Below are positions 8,148 through 16,765 of a DNA stretch of 64,000 nucleotides, piece after piece; within the stretch, counting starts at the first letter, position 1, and each line of letters opens with the position of its first letter. Source of the stretch: Chitinophagaceae bacterium 26-R-25 (GTDB lineage: Bacteria; Bacteroidota; Bacteroidia; Chitinophagales; Chitinophagaceae); assembly GCA_029906195.1 (NCBI GenBank), contig JARWSJ010000002.1, forward strand, positions 1,364,001 to 1,428,000. Direction: 5' to 3'. A program made the position numbers and the translations under genes. The notes beneath the pieces were generated by a model. That model was not told the origin of the DNA and made no database searches. It worked only from the letters and a program-made list of their open reading frames with translations.

Positions 8148-9002
8148 ATGAAAAGTTTTTTGAATGCAATTTCAATCATGATAATTTCAATGATTATGAA
8201 CCTCACAACAACGCAGGCACAAGAAACCGGAGGCAACGGTAAATATGCCAGTGTTAATGGCATCAATATGTATTATGAAATACATGGTAGCGGACAGCCA
8301 TTGGTGTTGATTCATGGCGGCGGCTCCACGATCTACACCACGTTTGGCAAGATATTGCCAGCGCTCGCCAAACACCACCAGGTGATTGCTGTGGAGCTGC
8401 AGGCGCACGGCCATACATCGGATCGCAATGCACTTTCCAGCTTTGAACAGGATGCAGATGATGTAGCAGCGCTGCTTAAGCAGTTAAACATTGCGAAGGC
8501 TTCCTTTTTCGGATTCAGCAACGGTGGAAACACTGCCATGCAAATTGCTATCCGTCATCCGGAGATAGTGAACAAGCTGATCGTCGCTTCTTCTTTTTAC
8601 AAACGCGATGGGATGCCGCAGGGCTTTTGGGATGGAATGAATCATGCTACCATCGACAATATGCCAAAGCAATTGCGTGATGCGTATTTGAAGATCAACA
8701 ATGACTCTGCAGGACTAATGACAATGTTTAAAAGAGATGCTGTGCGCATGCAGAATTTTAAAGATTGGAACGAGGCTGATATTAAATCAATCAAAGCGCC
8801 TACGCTTGTTATTGCAGCTGCAAATGATGTAATGATGCCCGAACATACGGTAGCCTTGTACAGACTGTTTTCAAATGGACAACTTGCCATTTTGCCCGGA
8901 GGGCACGGTGATTATTTAGGCGAGATCACAACAAGTGCGGCACCCGGAGAGATCGAATATGCATTGGCGTTATTTGAGCAGTTTTTGGGAGGCAGGAACT
9001 GA
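8148..9002 (+). CDS. Secreted alpha/beta-fold hydrolase
   Basis: Periplasmic or secreted alpha/beta hydrolase. The ATG at 8148 starts a signal peptide of about 24 residues ending TQAQ; an in-frame TTG at 8130 would only add six charged residues. The oxyanion block is LVLIHGGGSTIYTTFGKI. The nucleophile elbow is FFGFSNGGN (Ser in G-x-S-x-G), the acid is probably the Asp of AAANDVMMPEH and the base the His of LPGGHGDYLGE, giving a full catalytic triad. Size (284 aa) is standard. Substrate unknown; esterase, lactonase or haloalkane-type activities all share this scaffold. TATTTTTG at 8125-8132 matches the Bacteroidota -7 consensus but would leave a leader of under 10 nt. The stop TGA is the first unit of a TAACTGAA repeat. 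Confidence 0.85.
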   Translation: MKSFLNAISIMIISMIMNLTTTQAQETGGNGKYASVNGINMYYEIHGSGQPLVLIHGGGSTIYTTFGKILPALAKHHQVIAVELQAHGHTSDRNALSSFEQDADDVAALLKQLNIAKASFFGFSNGGNTAMQIAIRHPEIVNKLIVASSFYKRDGMPQGFWDGMNHATIDNMPKQLRDAYLKINNDSAGLMTMFKRDAVRMQNFKDWNEADIKSIKAPTLVIAAANDVMMPEHTVALYRLFSNGQLAILPGGHGDYLGEITTSAAPGEIEYALALFEQFLGGRN

Positions 9003-9097
9003 ATAACTGAATAACTGAGTAACTGAGTAAACAGAATAATTGAGTAAGGGCTGAAACGTCGCTTATAAAGTTCAGTTATTCAGTTATTCAGTTATTG
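8998..9097. repeat. Inverted repeat, TAACTGAA family
   Basis: Left arm 8998-9035 (AACTGAATAACTGAATAACT and on) and right arm 9071-9097, loop about 35 bp. It fills the gap between two convergent genes and supplies the TGA stop of the hydrolase, so a bidirectional terminator role is plausible. Confidence 0.8.
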
Positions 9098-9102
9098 GCG
9101 CA

Positions 9103-9876
9103 TCAAGAATGCTTCAACGTATACGCATACCCGATCGTTACGCAACCGGCACCGGTATTATTTTTTCCGTTTGCGCTGCCTTTTTGAATGTTGATAAAAC
9201 CATAGTTGCCACCGCCTTCAATAAATATGGAGCTGCGATGTATTTTATAAGCTATGCCAACATTCCCTTCGATGCCAAAGTTTGCGTTGTGTAATTGGTC
9301 CTTGATGTCTTGAGTATTGTCAAAAGATTGAGTACCTACAGGCAAGGCATTCTGTCCGGAAGGATCGGCGTACACTTCACTAGATCCGCTGGTAACTTGT
9401 TTTGCAGAGACACAAAATGCCACGAACGGCCCTGCATCAACGTATAATCTCCAGGCAGATGATTTTCCCAGATCCCAGCCGAATTTTGCAAGAATGGGGA
9501 TCATTACATAATTGAGTTTAGCCTCGCTCTTGAAATTCGCATATAGGTAAGGGGGTACTTGTCCCGGAGGGAACATAGGCTGCAATTCTGCCGGAACAGG
9601 AAATGCCTGCAGCCCGTCTTTCTTACCACCCTGAGAAGAATATTCAATCTGCGGTTGAAGAGAAAACAGCTTGGAGAAATGGAACTCCGCAAATACGGCG
9701 AAGTCGGGGCCGAGCCTTGAGCTGTAGCCCGTATTAAGAGGATTTTGATCAGATCCGCCTGCGGTTAGATTAGGAATACTAATACCTCCTTTCGCGCCAA
9801 TGTCAATGGTTTGCGCTTTTACATTCAGATGTCCCAAGGTAATTGCCGCTAACAGTAGCAAAGAAATTTTCTTCAT
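9103..9876 (-). CDS. Outer-membrane beta-barrel protein (PorT-like)
   Basis: Small outer-membrane barrel of the OMP_b-brl_2/PorT-like type. A signal peptide of 21 residues ends VKAQ, followed directly by IDIGAKGGISIPNL, the characteristic first strand (GxKgGl) of this group. Alternating beta strands follow: VFAEFHFSKLFSLQPQIEYS, LNYVMIPILAKF ('ipilak' strand) and WRLYVDAGPFVAF. The C-terminus ends TIGYAYTLKHS rather than a terminal Phe. Length of 257 residues is slightly above average. Role is structural or unknown; such proteins are numerous in Bacteroidota. Start ATG at 9874-9876. Its upstream 410 bp contains a terminator-like hairpin belonging to leftward transcription. Confidence 0.82.
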   Translation of the reverse strand: MKKISLLLLAAITLGHLNVKAQTIDIGAKGGISIPNLTAGGSDQNPLNTGYSSRLGPDFAVFAEFHFSKLFSLQPQIEYSSQGGKKDGLQAFPVPAELQPMFPPGQVPPYLYANFKSEAKLNYVMIPILAKFGWDLGKSSAWRLYVDAGPFVAFCVSAKQVTSGSSEVYADPSGQNALPVGTQSFDNTQDIKDQLHNANFGIEGNVGIAYKIHRSSIFIEGGGNYGFINIQKGSANGKNNTGAGCVTIGYAYTLKHS

Positions 9877-10287
9877 GGTTTTGTGTTTTTAATGAGCAGT
9901 AACAGAAGGCAGAGTATTCAATATCGTTTAGTTATCGTCTAACTTAACAGTATTCGGAGACAAATGCAAACAAATAACACCGAGGGCAAAAGAAAAGTTT
10001 ATAATTGTTTTTGACTGTGGCACGTAATGATGGAAAAAAAAGCGCCGCAACAAAAGTTACGGCGCGTGTCTGGATCAAGGCTTAGTGCTGTTATCTCATG
10101 CGCTTTATCCCAAACTTTCATTTAATAAGGTTGTGAAGGACAAAATTAATGTGCGGAAATATTGCGGCTAAGTGCCACGTGTATGGGTTGGCGTTAAACC
10201 TGAACGAACTGTAGATGCAAATAATGGTGGAATGATGTTTGCAGCAAGAAGTTTGACTCCAATAATCTGTTTACCAGTAACCGGCTG
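9877..10287. other. Gene-free region with an orphan terminator and possible small RNA
   Basis: No protein gene is credible here. The stretch between the M20 peptidase stop (10288) and the strong terminator hairpin at 10042-10065 is 222 bp on the minus strand, longer than needed for a 3' UTR. A separate short transcript ending at the hairpin is possible. The part 9877-10030 presumably carries the promoter of the 9103-9876 gene. Confidence 0.4.
10034..10065 (-). terminator. Strong Rho-independent terminator (minus strand)
   Basis: On the minus strand GCGCCGTAAC-TTTT-GTTGCGGCGC (9 of 10 pairs) is followed by eight T residues (A run at 10034-10041). It would end leftward transcripts from the M20 peptidase or from an unannotated small RNA. 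Confidence 0.8.
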
Positions 10288-11832
10288 CTATTGGCTTTCC
10301 ATCATTCCCTTAAAATAATCAATCATCCTTCTGTAATTTTCAATGCTGATGTATTCGTTGTTTCCGTGAATGATCTTTTGTTCGTATTCATTTATTTCCA
10401 ACGGCAGAAAGCGATAAATTTTTCTACTCACCGCCTGATATTTGTAAGCATCAGTTCCGCTGATTGTGAGATAAGAAGTGATGATAGCGGTGGGATAAAG
10501 CCTTTCAATGTTTTTCTTCATGTTGTTATAACCCTTTAAGAACTCCGGTGAAATGCCTGATGCTTCGCGTGCGGAAAGTGTATCGATTTCGGTATCGTAG
10601 GGCTTGCAAATCTTTTGTACATGATCGACAACCTCGGCGATCGTTGTGCCGGGAAGCAATCGGAAATTTACAGTTATTTCTGAAATCGTTGGTAACACGT
10701 TCTCTGCGTCGCTTCCCTTTGCCATGGTGACTGCGGTGGTTGTGCGAACGAGTGCATTGGTGTTTGGCGCTTTGGTTAAAGTCTTTATCAGTAAGGGCTT
10801 TAGCAACCATTGATTGGCAATGGCCATTTGAGAGGTGAAACTCATTTCACCGCCAACATTCTTTAAAAAGTTTTGTACAGGGGGAATGATGTCTGGTTTC
10901 AATTGCTCTTTTTCCAGCAGTTGAATGATCTCAGCTGCCTGCACAAGCGAGCTATTTCTCGGCGGCATAGATGAATGGCCACCGGTTCCTTTTACTCTGA
11001 TCTTTAAAGTGAGAAAACCTTTTTCTGCCGTGCCTATTAATGCAATCGGTTTTTTGATGCCCGCAATGCCCGGCGCTGCAACGATTCCGCCTTCATCATA
11101 TACTGCATCAAACTCTATGTTTTTAGACTTGAAATATTCTACGATCTTTCCCGCGCCATTCATGCCACTCGCTTCTTCATCATGACCGAAAGCAAAATAT
11201 ATATCACAGTTGGGTTGAAACCCTTTGCCAATCAGTTGTGTAGACGCTTCCATCAATCCGAATAACATGCATTTCATGTCAAGTGTTCCGCGTCCGTAAA
11301 TACGACCTTTGGCAACCGCACCTGAAAAAGGGGGATACTCCCAATCTTTTTGAACGGTGCTGATAGGATCAGCAGGTTTATCGCTAGCATTAAAGATGGC
11401 AGCTTTGTTTGTATCTGAAGACGGATCGTATCCATTAACTGGTACCACATCGTAATGCGATAAAAATAGCACAGGCTTTAGCGAAGTGTCTTTTCCTTTC
11501 CAGTGAAAAACCAAACCATAATTGTTGATCGTTGCAGTGTCCATTGACTGATAGGCAACGGGAAATGTTTTTCGCAGATAAGCTTTGAAATCATCAAACG
11601 GCTTAAAGTTTGTTTGGTCATAATTTGAATTGCTTACGGTTGGTATTCTTATGCCGCCGGCAAATCGTTGCAATTCTGCCGTGGACGTATCTGTAAGAAT
11701 ATAACTACTTTGTGCAGCCGTGTTTTTAGTGAAAGGATACAGTTTTGTTCTTACAAGAATAATGATTACAAGAACAACGAGCAATACGAGTAAACTCGCG
11801 AAAACGTTTTTCAATAGGCGTAGTGCAGTCAT
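10288..11832 (-). CDS. M20 family zinc peptidase (CPS1/PM20D1-like), membrane-anchored
   Basis: Zinc-dependent M20 metallopeptidase, close in layout to yeast CPS1 and mammalian PM20D1. I start it at the ATG at 11832, which directly precedes a membrane helix (about residues 8-27, LLVLLVVLVIIILV). An upstream in-frame ATG at 11907 would add a non-typical extension. Metal and catalytic blocks: LFLSHYDVVPV (His ligand and Asp), GRGTLDMKCMLFG (bridging Asp), AFGHDEEASGMNG (Glu-Glu: base and ligand), and YDEGGI. The dimerisation domain contains GTGGHSSMPP, and the last ligand region is ISGTDAYKY. About 514 residues, full length. Catalytic domain likely periplasmic, substrate N-acyl amino acids or dipeptides by family; not determinable here. 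Confidence 0.88.
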   Translation of the reverse strand: MTALRLLKNVFASLLVLLVVLVIIILVRTKLYPFTKNTAAQSSYILTDTSTAELQRFAGGIRIPTVSNSNYDQTNFKPFDDFKAYLRKTFPVAYQSMDTATINNYGLVFHWKGKDTSLKPVLFLSHYDVVPVNGYDPSSDTNKAAIFNASDKPADPISTVQKDWEYPPFSGAVAKGRIYGRGTLDMKCMLFGLMEASTQLIGKGFQPNCDIYFAFGHDEEASGMNGAGKIVEYFKSKNIEFDAVYDEGGIVAAPGIAGIKKPIALIGTAEKGFLTLKIRVKGTGGHSSMPPRNSSLVQAAEIIQLLEKEQLKPDIIPPVQNFLKNVGGEMSFTSQMAIANQWLLKPLLIKTLTKAPNTNALVRTTTAVTMAKGSDAENVLPTISEITVNFRLLPGTTIAEVVDHVQKICKPYDTEIDTLSAREASGISPEFLKGYNNMKKNIERLYPTAIITSYLTISGTDAYKYQAVSRKIYRFLPLEINEYEQKIIHGNNEYISIENYRRMIDYFKGMMESQ

Positions 11833-12250
11833 AAGAGAGACGTTTAATAAATGTACTAAATGTGTGCGATGTACTAAAGTCTTTTGAATGATGTTGCTTG
11901 ACAGCACGCCGGCACCAAGTAGCGGTAAATTTTTTTCACCACTAAGTCACTAAGGGCACTAAGTTTCACTAAGGAAATACCGATAGTCAGGGGCTCTGAG
12001 TGGAGCTTAGTGTCCTTAGTGTCTTAGTGGTAAAGATTCGGGTCGTGCGCAAAACCATTGATTTTACTTGCATTTCAGCCCAACTATTGTTAATTTTAGT
12101 AGGCATGCCAATATCTCCTTAAAAGCACCTCTTCTTTTTCCGCTCTCTATAAGTCAATTACAGCAACGCTTTCCGGCTTATGAAATAAAGTTAAACGGCA
12201 TGGTATCCGCTGTTTAATTCGTAAACACTATTTAACCTAAACCTTATTAT
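11833..12250. other. Gene-free divergent region
   Basis: Holds the CACTAAG inverted repeat (11938-12034) and presumably divergent promoters for the M20 peptidase and the patatin gene. No protein or RNA gene was seen. Confidence 0.5.
11938..12034. repeat. Inverted repeat, CACTAAGACACTAAGG family
   Basis: Left arm 11938-11974 (CACCACTAAGTCACTAAGG...) and right arm 12005-12034 are reverse complements with a loop of about 30 bp. It is one of only two paired elements located between divergent genes. Confidence 0.8.
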
Positions 12251-14479
12251 ATGGCTGGAACGAATGGTGAGGAATCTGCACTTGCACTGGAAGACTTTCG
12301 CCTGGTAGTGGCTCCGCTTATTGAATATCTGCAGCGAAGCAACGGCGATAGTTCAGTAAAAAAAGAACAATATGGTAATGGTGAGCGTCGCAGCAATTTG
12401 ATCTTATCTGATGTTGTAGATGACAATGGATCGCAGTATGTAGATCTTGTGCAGGAGGGTGGTGGTGTGCATGGCATTGCCCTCGCTGGTTACACTTATG
12501 TGCTGGAGAAAATGGGAGCATCATTTATGAAGATGGCCGGAACCAGTGCAGGCGCTATCAACACATTGCTGTTAAGTGCCGTGAATACAAAGGCTGAAAT
12601 TTTAAAGTTGCAGGAGTGTGTAAAACAACCCGTCAATGCGCCAACCGATGTATGGAACGATTCATTAAAATATCATCCATTTAGTGTGAAGGCCGAAGAT
12701 TATTATGAAACGCGTTCGGAGAAGTTGCTGAAATATTTGTGTGAAAAGAAGTTGAGCGATTTGGTAGATGGACATATAATGTGGCGCAAATTGCTGTTGA
12801 ACCTCTTTCAAAACACGGTGAATGTAAAGTCGGTTAAAGACTATCTCACAAGGATGAAAGTGTGGTGCCTCGTCGCTTTGGCTGCTTTCGGGTTGCTCAT
12901 TATATCCGCGTCGGGACTGGTTTTCATTACTTGCAATCAAAATCTTTATTGTTGTGATAACTGGATAGAAAAGCTCTTCAAGTGGGTCGCGGCTATCTCT
13001 GTTGCGGTCATTTTTTTTTCCATCAGTTACCTGCTCGGGCAATTTTTGGTTGGCAGGTTATTGTACAGAAATGCAGAACGGTTTGGTATTAACCCTGGAA
13101 AAGATTTCGAAGACTGGCTCACCAGGATTATGGAAGAGAACGGTATTAAGAATGTCTCGCATCTTAAGAACAAATTGCAGCTGGAGCGCAATTGCTTCAA
13201 CCCCGCTTATTATCCTTCGAAGATTAAATACGACAATAAAAATTTGCCGGTAGAAACGCAGCCGTTGGTAAATGCAATTGATATTGCTAAACAAGATATA
13301 GAAGTCGCTAAAGTGAGAGCAGATGATAACAGCTTTCAAACGAAAGACGACATATTGGATGAAATGACCGACAAGCTGGTGGCGCTTGCAAAAAAGATCA
13401 AACCCGAGCAGCACGGCCGAAAGGACCTCGCGGCTAATTTGCTCGAAGGGTTCCAGGAGATCATTGCAGCAAAAGCAAGAATGGACACAGCAAGGGACGT
13501 TGTTGCCAACATCCAGCAGCAAACTGATGAACAGGGTATTGCCGACGGAACTGGCCAGGCCCATGATGAAGAAACAAAAACATCCTTTGATAAGGAGATT
13601 GCTATTGTAAGTTCCGATATAACGAATGGCATCAAGGTTGAGTTTCCTGCGATGCATAAAATGTACTGGGGCGAAGATTTTGATATTTCTCCTGCGCGCT
13701 ACGTCAGGGCCTCGATGTCTGTTCATTTTTTCTTTAAACCTTTCGAAGTGGATTATGTAACGGCACAAAAAGCAGTGATTGAAAAGGAATGGAAATGTTT
13801 GCTGAATATTGATAAGCGATTGCAAGAAAAAGATACGAATGCCTTGATGGTGGACGGTGGAATGCTTTCCAATTTTCCCGTAAATATTTTTTACAATCCG
13901 AGCTCGCCTGTACCCATCAAGCCAACGGTGGGCATCAAGCTTGAGTTTGAAGATGATGCTACTTCCAATACCATTGATACGATGGGAAAGCTTGTGGGCT
14001 CTATGATTTCAACGATGCGCTATTTCTATGACAGGGATTTTATTTCCAAGCATAATATTTTTAAGAAGACAATTCGCAGCATTGATACGGGACAAATAAA
14101 CTGGTTGAATTTTAATCTGAGTGATGAAGATAAGATTGAATTATTTTTTCGTGGGGCGCTTACTGCAGCTATATTCCTGGTGAACAATGATGACTTGCAG
14201 AAACGTGCGAAGGATATTCAGTATCTCGTGAAATGCGGAACGGCATTGAACTTCAGAGGAAAGAAGATCAATATTTATCCGGATCAAAAATGTGAGTTCC
14301 GAACCGAGGATTATAGCACGGAAGAAGTTTCCTTTAACTGGAACAATTACAAAATAGAACGTGTGTTGTTTGTCGGCGAAGCCATTACAACAAAGAACAG
14401 GTTGAAGAGAAAAGCAAGCTTTGGCAAAAAACCGGATAACACTGTTGATGTCAATCCAAATCAACCGCCTAAAAAGTAG
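12251..14479 (+). CDS. Patatin-like phospholipase with large transmembrane insertion
   Basis: Serine lipid acyl hydrolase of the patatin family. The oxyanion glycines are at EGGGVHGIALAG (residues 69-80). The nucleophile is Ser99 in AGTSAGAIN (GxSxG). The catalytic Asp is about residue 535 in MVDGGMLSNFPV (DG[GA]). In ordinary patatins Ser and Asp are 130-200 residues apart; here about 435 residues intervene. The insert contains two membrane helices (about 204-228 and 245-268) and a long polar helical region rich in Lys, Glu and Asp (about 335-455). The C-terminus is basic. The enzyme would be anchored at the inner membrane by a hairpin, with the hydrolase on the cytoplasmic side. It is followed after 3 bp by a four-helix membrane protein, probably a partner. 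Family certain; physiological role unknown. Confidence 0.88.
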   Translation: MAGTNGEESALALEDFRLVVAPLIEYLQRSNGDSSVKKEQYGNGERRSNLILSDVVDDNGSQYVDLVQEGGGVHGIALAGYTYVLEKMGASFMKMAGTSAGAINTLLLSAVNTKAEILKLQECVKQPVNAPTDVWNDSLKYHPFSVKAEDYYETRSEKLLKYLCEKKLSDLVDGHIMWRKLLLNLFQNTVNVKSVKDYLTRMKVWCLVALAAFGLLIISASGLVFITCNQNLYCCDNWIEKLFKWVAAISVAVIFFSISYLLGQFLVGRLLYRNAERFGINPGKDFEDWLTRIMEENGIKNVSHLKNKLQLERNCFNPAYYPSKIKYDNKNLPVETQPLVNAIDIAKQDIEVAKVRADDNSFQTKDDILDEMTDKLVALAKKIKPEQHGRKDLAANLLEGFQEIIAAKARMDTARDVVANIQQQTDEQGIADGTGQAHDEETKTSFDKEIAIVSSDITNGIKVEFPAMHKMYWGEDFDISPARYVRASMSVHFFFKPFEVDYVTAQKAVIEKEWKCLLNIDKRLQEKDTNALMVDGGMLSNFPVNIFYNPSSPVPIKPTVGIKLEFEDDATSNTIDTMGKLVGSMISTMRYFYDRDFISKHNIFKKTIRSIDTGQINWLNFNLSDEDKIELFFRGALTAAIFLVNNDDLQKRAKDIQYLVKCGTALNFRGKKINIYPDQKCEFRTEDYSTEEVSFNWNNYKIERVLFVGEAITTKNRLKRKASFGKKPDNTVDVNPNQPPKK

Positions 14480-14482
14480 TGT

Positions 14483-15061
14483 ATGGAACCGATCGACTAT
14501 TCTATTAGAATTTATTGTCCTGACAACTTACTGTTGTTTGCTATTTTTCTTTCCTTCCTGAGCGCGATGGCTATAGGAAGAATGATGTTAAATGCCAGCA
14601 AATTTATAATGAACAAAAAGGGGCAGAGACTGTCCATCATAGAGTTGGAAATGCCCAAGACATTCGCGAGATTTACGGATACACTTTCAAATATGCCTGC
14701 CAAAGCAAAAGAAGCGGTGCGATTGAATTTGATCCTGGATTTTTTCTTTATGCCATGTTTGTATCTGTGTATGTTTTTTGTTGCGACATACGTGAAGCAT
14801 CAACTGGCATACAATCACAGTGTGAATAATGTTTGGATCTGTGCATTGTCTGTGGTTCGTTTACTTCCATTCCTGACGTGGGCATTGGACATTACGGAGA
14901 ACATGTTTACACTATCGCTCATGCGTCAGCCCAGCAGAAGGGGTGTTATTTGGATGAAGTTTTTCTCAATTGTAAAATGGCTGAGTGGCTTTTTGTATGT
15001 GCTTTATTTTATAATGCTGGCGGTGATTTATCTGTTGACGAAGAATCACTTAGCGAGTTAA
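14483..15061 (+). CDS. Hypothetical four-helix membrane protein, patatin partner
   Basis: Not recognised. A 192-residue integral membrane protein with predicted helices at about 11-30, 78-103, 116-140 and 161-186 and positively charged loops (KLIMNKKGQR-like region after helix 1). Only 3 bp separate it from the patatin gene, so the two are surely co-transcribed and may form a complex. The stop TAA (15059-15061) is already part of a TTAATTGAAAATGG repeat, so the 3' end merges with the repeat element downstream. Confidence 0.7.
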   Translation: MEPIDYSIRIYCPDNLLLFAIFLSFLSAMAIGRMMLNASKFIMNKKGQRLSIIELEMPKTFARFTDTLSNMPAKAKEAVRLNLILDFFFMPCLYLCMFFVATYVKHQLAYNHSVNNVWICALSVVRLLPFLTWALDITENMFTLSLMRQPSRRGVIWMKFFSIVKWLSGFLYVLYFIMLAVIYLLTKNHLAS

Positions 15062-15219
15062 TTGAAAATGGAGAGACAATTGAAAATTGAAAGTTGAAAG
15101 TTGAAAATGCGAAAGGTCGAACATTTATTATGCTCTTTGACCTTTCGCGTTTTATAGACAGATGTGGTTCGATGTTTCAGGATACCTCATTTTCAACTTT
15201 CAACTTTCAATTTTCAATT
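15059..15219. repeat. Nested inverted repeat, TTGAAAA family with inner stem
   Basis: Outer arms 15079-15109 and 15188-15219 are TTGAAAA/TTGAAAG units, both ending in ATG on the loop side. A separate inner stem GCGAAAGGTC (15109-15118) / GACCTTTCGC (15139-15148) starts exactly where the left arm ends. It occupies the whole space between two convergent genes and contributes the stop codons of both. Confidence 0.85.
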
Positions 15220-16289
15220 CTATAAAAGTAAATCTCAATCTTCCCATCCTTCGTCACTGCACCACGATACATACCTTCTGTGTTAAAGGGCATCGTCATG
15301 TTGCCATTTTTGTCGAGAGCGATCAAACCGCCGTCACCGCCGAGTTTCGCAACTTTGTCGATCACAGCTTTGCCTGCATCCTTTACTGACATCTTTTTAT
15401 ATTCCATCATCGCAGAAAGATCATATGCTACGGTACAACGGATAAAGAATTCTCCCCAGCCCGTGCATGAAACGGCCACTGTATTATTGTTGGCATAAGT
15501 ACCCGCACCAATGATAGGAGAGTCGCCAACGCGGCCATATTTTTTATTGGTCATGCCGCCAGTTGATGTGCCAGCAGCGAGATTGCCATAGAGGTCAAGT
15601 GCAACACAGCCAACTGTACCGAACTTGTTATCGATGTTTATGATACCGTATTTGTTGTTTTGAGTAAGGATTGTTTCGCTGGTGTCATAAGGCGTTGGGT
15701 CATCATTGGAACCACGATTTTTCTTTGCTTTGATGCTGTCTTCTTTAAGCGCCTGTTGCAGGTTGTCCCATCTGTCCTGCGTAAAGAAATAGCTTGGGTC
15801 AACGATTTCCAGTCCTGCTTCTTTCGCAAATTGATCGGCACCTGCACCTGTGAGCAGAACATGTTCTGATTTGTCCATCACCGCTCTTGCTGCACTGATA
15901 GGGTTGCGAACGGTGCGTACGCCCGCCACTGCTCCCGCTGAAAGTGTTTTGCCATCCATGATAGCTGCATCGAGTTCGTTACGCCCATCGTGTGTAAATA
16001 CGGCGCCTTTGCCGGCATTAAAATGAGGGTCATCTTCTAAGATGTGAATGGTTGCTTCTACTGCGTCAACGCTGGATTTGCCTGATTGTAATGCTGCATA
16101 ACCTGTTTCCAGCGCCTTCTGCAATGCTGCCCGGTAAGCTGCTTCTTTTTCAGGAGTCATTTTGCTTTTTAAAATGGTTCCTGCACCGCCATGTATGACG
16201 AGCACGTAATTGCCTTTTGTTGTTTTTTGTGCCAGGGAAATGGTGAACTGTAACAAGAATGCAGTAAGCAGTAGAAAAATGTTTCTCAT
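15207..16289 (-). CDS. Isoaspartyl peptidase / L-asparaginase (Ntn hydrolase), secreted
   Basis: Plant-type asparaginase (family T2), which hydrolyses isoaspartyl dipeptides and L-asparagine after autocleavage. I start at the ATG at 16289, which gives a signal peptide ending SLAQ; sequence upstream runs into a TTGAAAG repeat. Key blocks: VIHGGAGT (about 26-33), HFNAGKGAVFTHDGRNELDA, and the autocleavage site KFGTVGCVALD with the nucleophile Thr225. The substrate pocket AAGTSTGGMTNKKYGRVGDS and GAGTYANN follow. About 360 residues, full length. Its export fits periplasmic salvage of damaged peptides. The last residues (I-E-N) and the TGA stop are encoded by the TTGAAAA repeat itself. Confidence 0.9.
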   Translation of the reverse strand: MRNIFLLLTAFLLQFTISLAQKTTKGNYVLVIHGGAGTILKSKMTPEKEAAYRAALQKALETGYAALQSGKSSVDAVEATIHILEDDPHFNAGKGAVFTHDGRNELDAAIMDGKTLSAGAVAGVRTVRNPISAARAVMDKSEHVLLTGAGADQFAKEAGLEIVDPSYFFTQDRWDNLQQALKEDSIKAKKNRGSNDDPTPYDTSETILTQNNKYGIINIDNKFGTVGCVALDLYGNLAAGTSTGGMTNKKYGRVGDSPIIGAGTYANNNTVAVSCTGWGEFFIRCTVAYDLSAMMEYKKMSVKDAGKAVIDKVAKLGGDGGLIALDKNGNMTMPFNTEGMYRGAVTKDGKIEIYFYRIEN

Positions 16290-16331
16290 CTCAACAAGTG
16301 TTTTGCAGCGTAAATTTAGTAAGGTTTTAGT

Positions 16332-16363
16332 AATTGGAAATTGAAAGTTGAAAGTTGAAAATG
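16332..16363. repeat. Solo arm, TTGAAAG family
   Basis: ATTGGAAATTGAAAGTTG-type arm ending in AAAATGATGGG, with no inverted partner. It lies 43 bp upstream of the isoaspartyl peptidase start. Confidence 0.7.
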
Positions 16364-16476
16364 ATGGGAGCGAATCGCACTCACCCCGCAAAAATTGCAT
16401 GTGGAGAATGGTAAGTTGAAAGTCAACTTTACAAAATGGTGCATTAATGGCTGCTTAGCTTTAGTAACAAAGACTG

Positions 16477-16566
16477 CTTGTCATCCCGACGAAGGAGGGA
16501 TCTGAGTGCATATGCTAACAACCTGCCGGTGGACGCCCCAGATCCCTCCGTCGTCGGGATGACAAG
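16477..16566. repeat. Inverted repeat, CTTGTCATCCCGACGAAGG family
   Basis: Left arm 16477-16506 and right arm 16540-16566 (CAGATCCCTCCGTCGTCGGG) are near-perfect reverse complements with a loop of about 33 bp. The sequence style differs from the AT-rich families. Confidence 0.8.
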
Positions 16567-16698
16567 CGACTTTCGTAAGCTTGTTCTTACACCATGCTTC
16601 GCTATCAGTAGACGCTCAATAAAGAACCCAAAGTACAAGAGTGCGACGCAAGGGATGCCCAATAGGAGCAATGCCGCCCGGTCCATAGCAGCAGTTCA

Positions 16699-16733
16699 AA
16701 CAAAAACAAAAGCCCCGGAAAAACTCCCGGGGC
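16699..16733 (-). terminator. Rho-independent terminator of the ara operon
   Basis: On the minus strand GCCCCGG-GAGTTTTT-CCGGGGC (16712-16733) is followed by TTTTGTTTTTGTTT. It begins 33 bp after the araA stop. Confidence 0.85.
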
Positions 16734-16765
16734 CGCACAAAAACTAATTCCTAATTTCTAGTTCC

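Larger units (their letters stand above)
16290..16765. other. Gene-free region with two repeats and the araA terminator
   Basis: Contains a solo TTGAAAG arm, a 90-bp inverted repeat and an intrinsic terminator (listed separately). A minus-strand reading of about 80 codons across the inverted repeat has no protein features and I do not count it. Confidence 0.55.

Noticed and set aside
16444-16686. 80-codon minus-strand open frame
   Set aside because: It runs across the CTTGTCATCCCGACG inverted repeat, has no domain features and overlaps the terminator side of araA; I read it as a by-product of the repeat.
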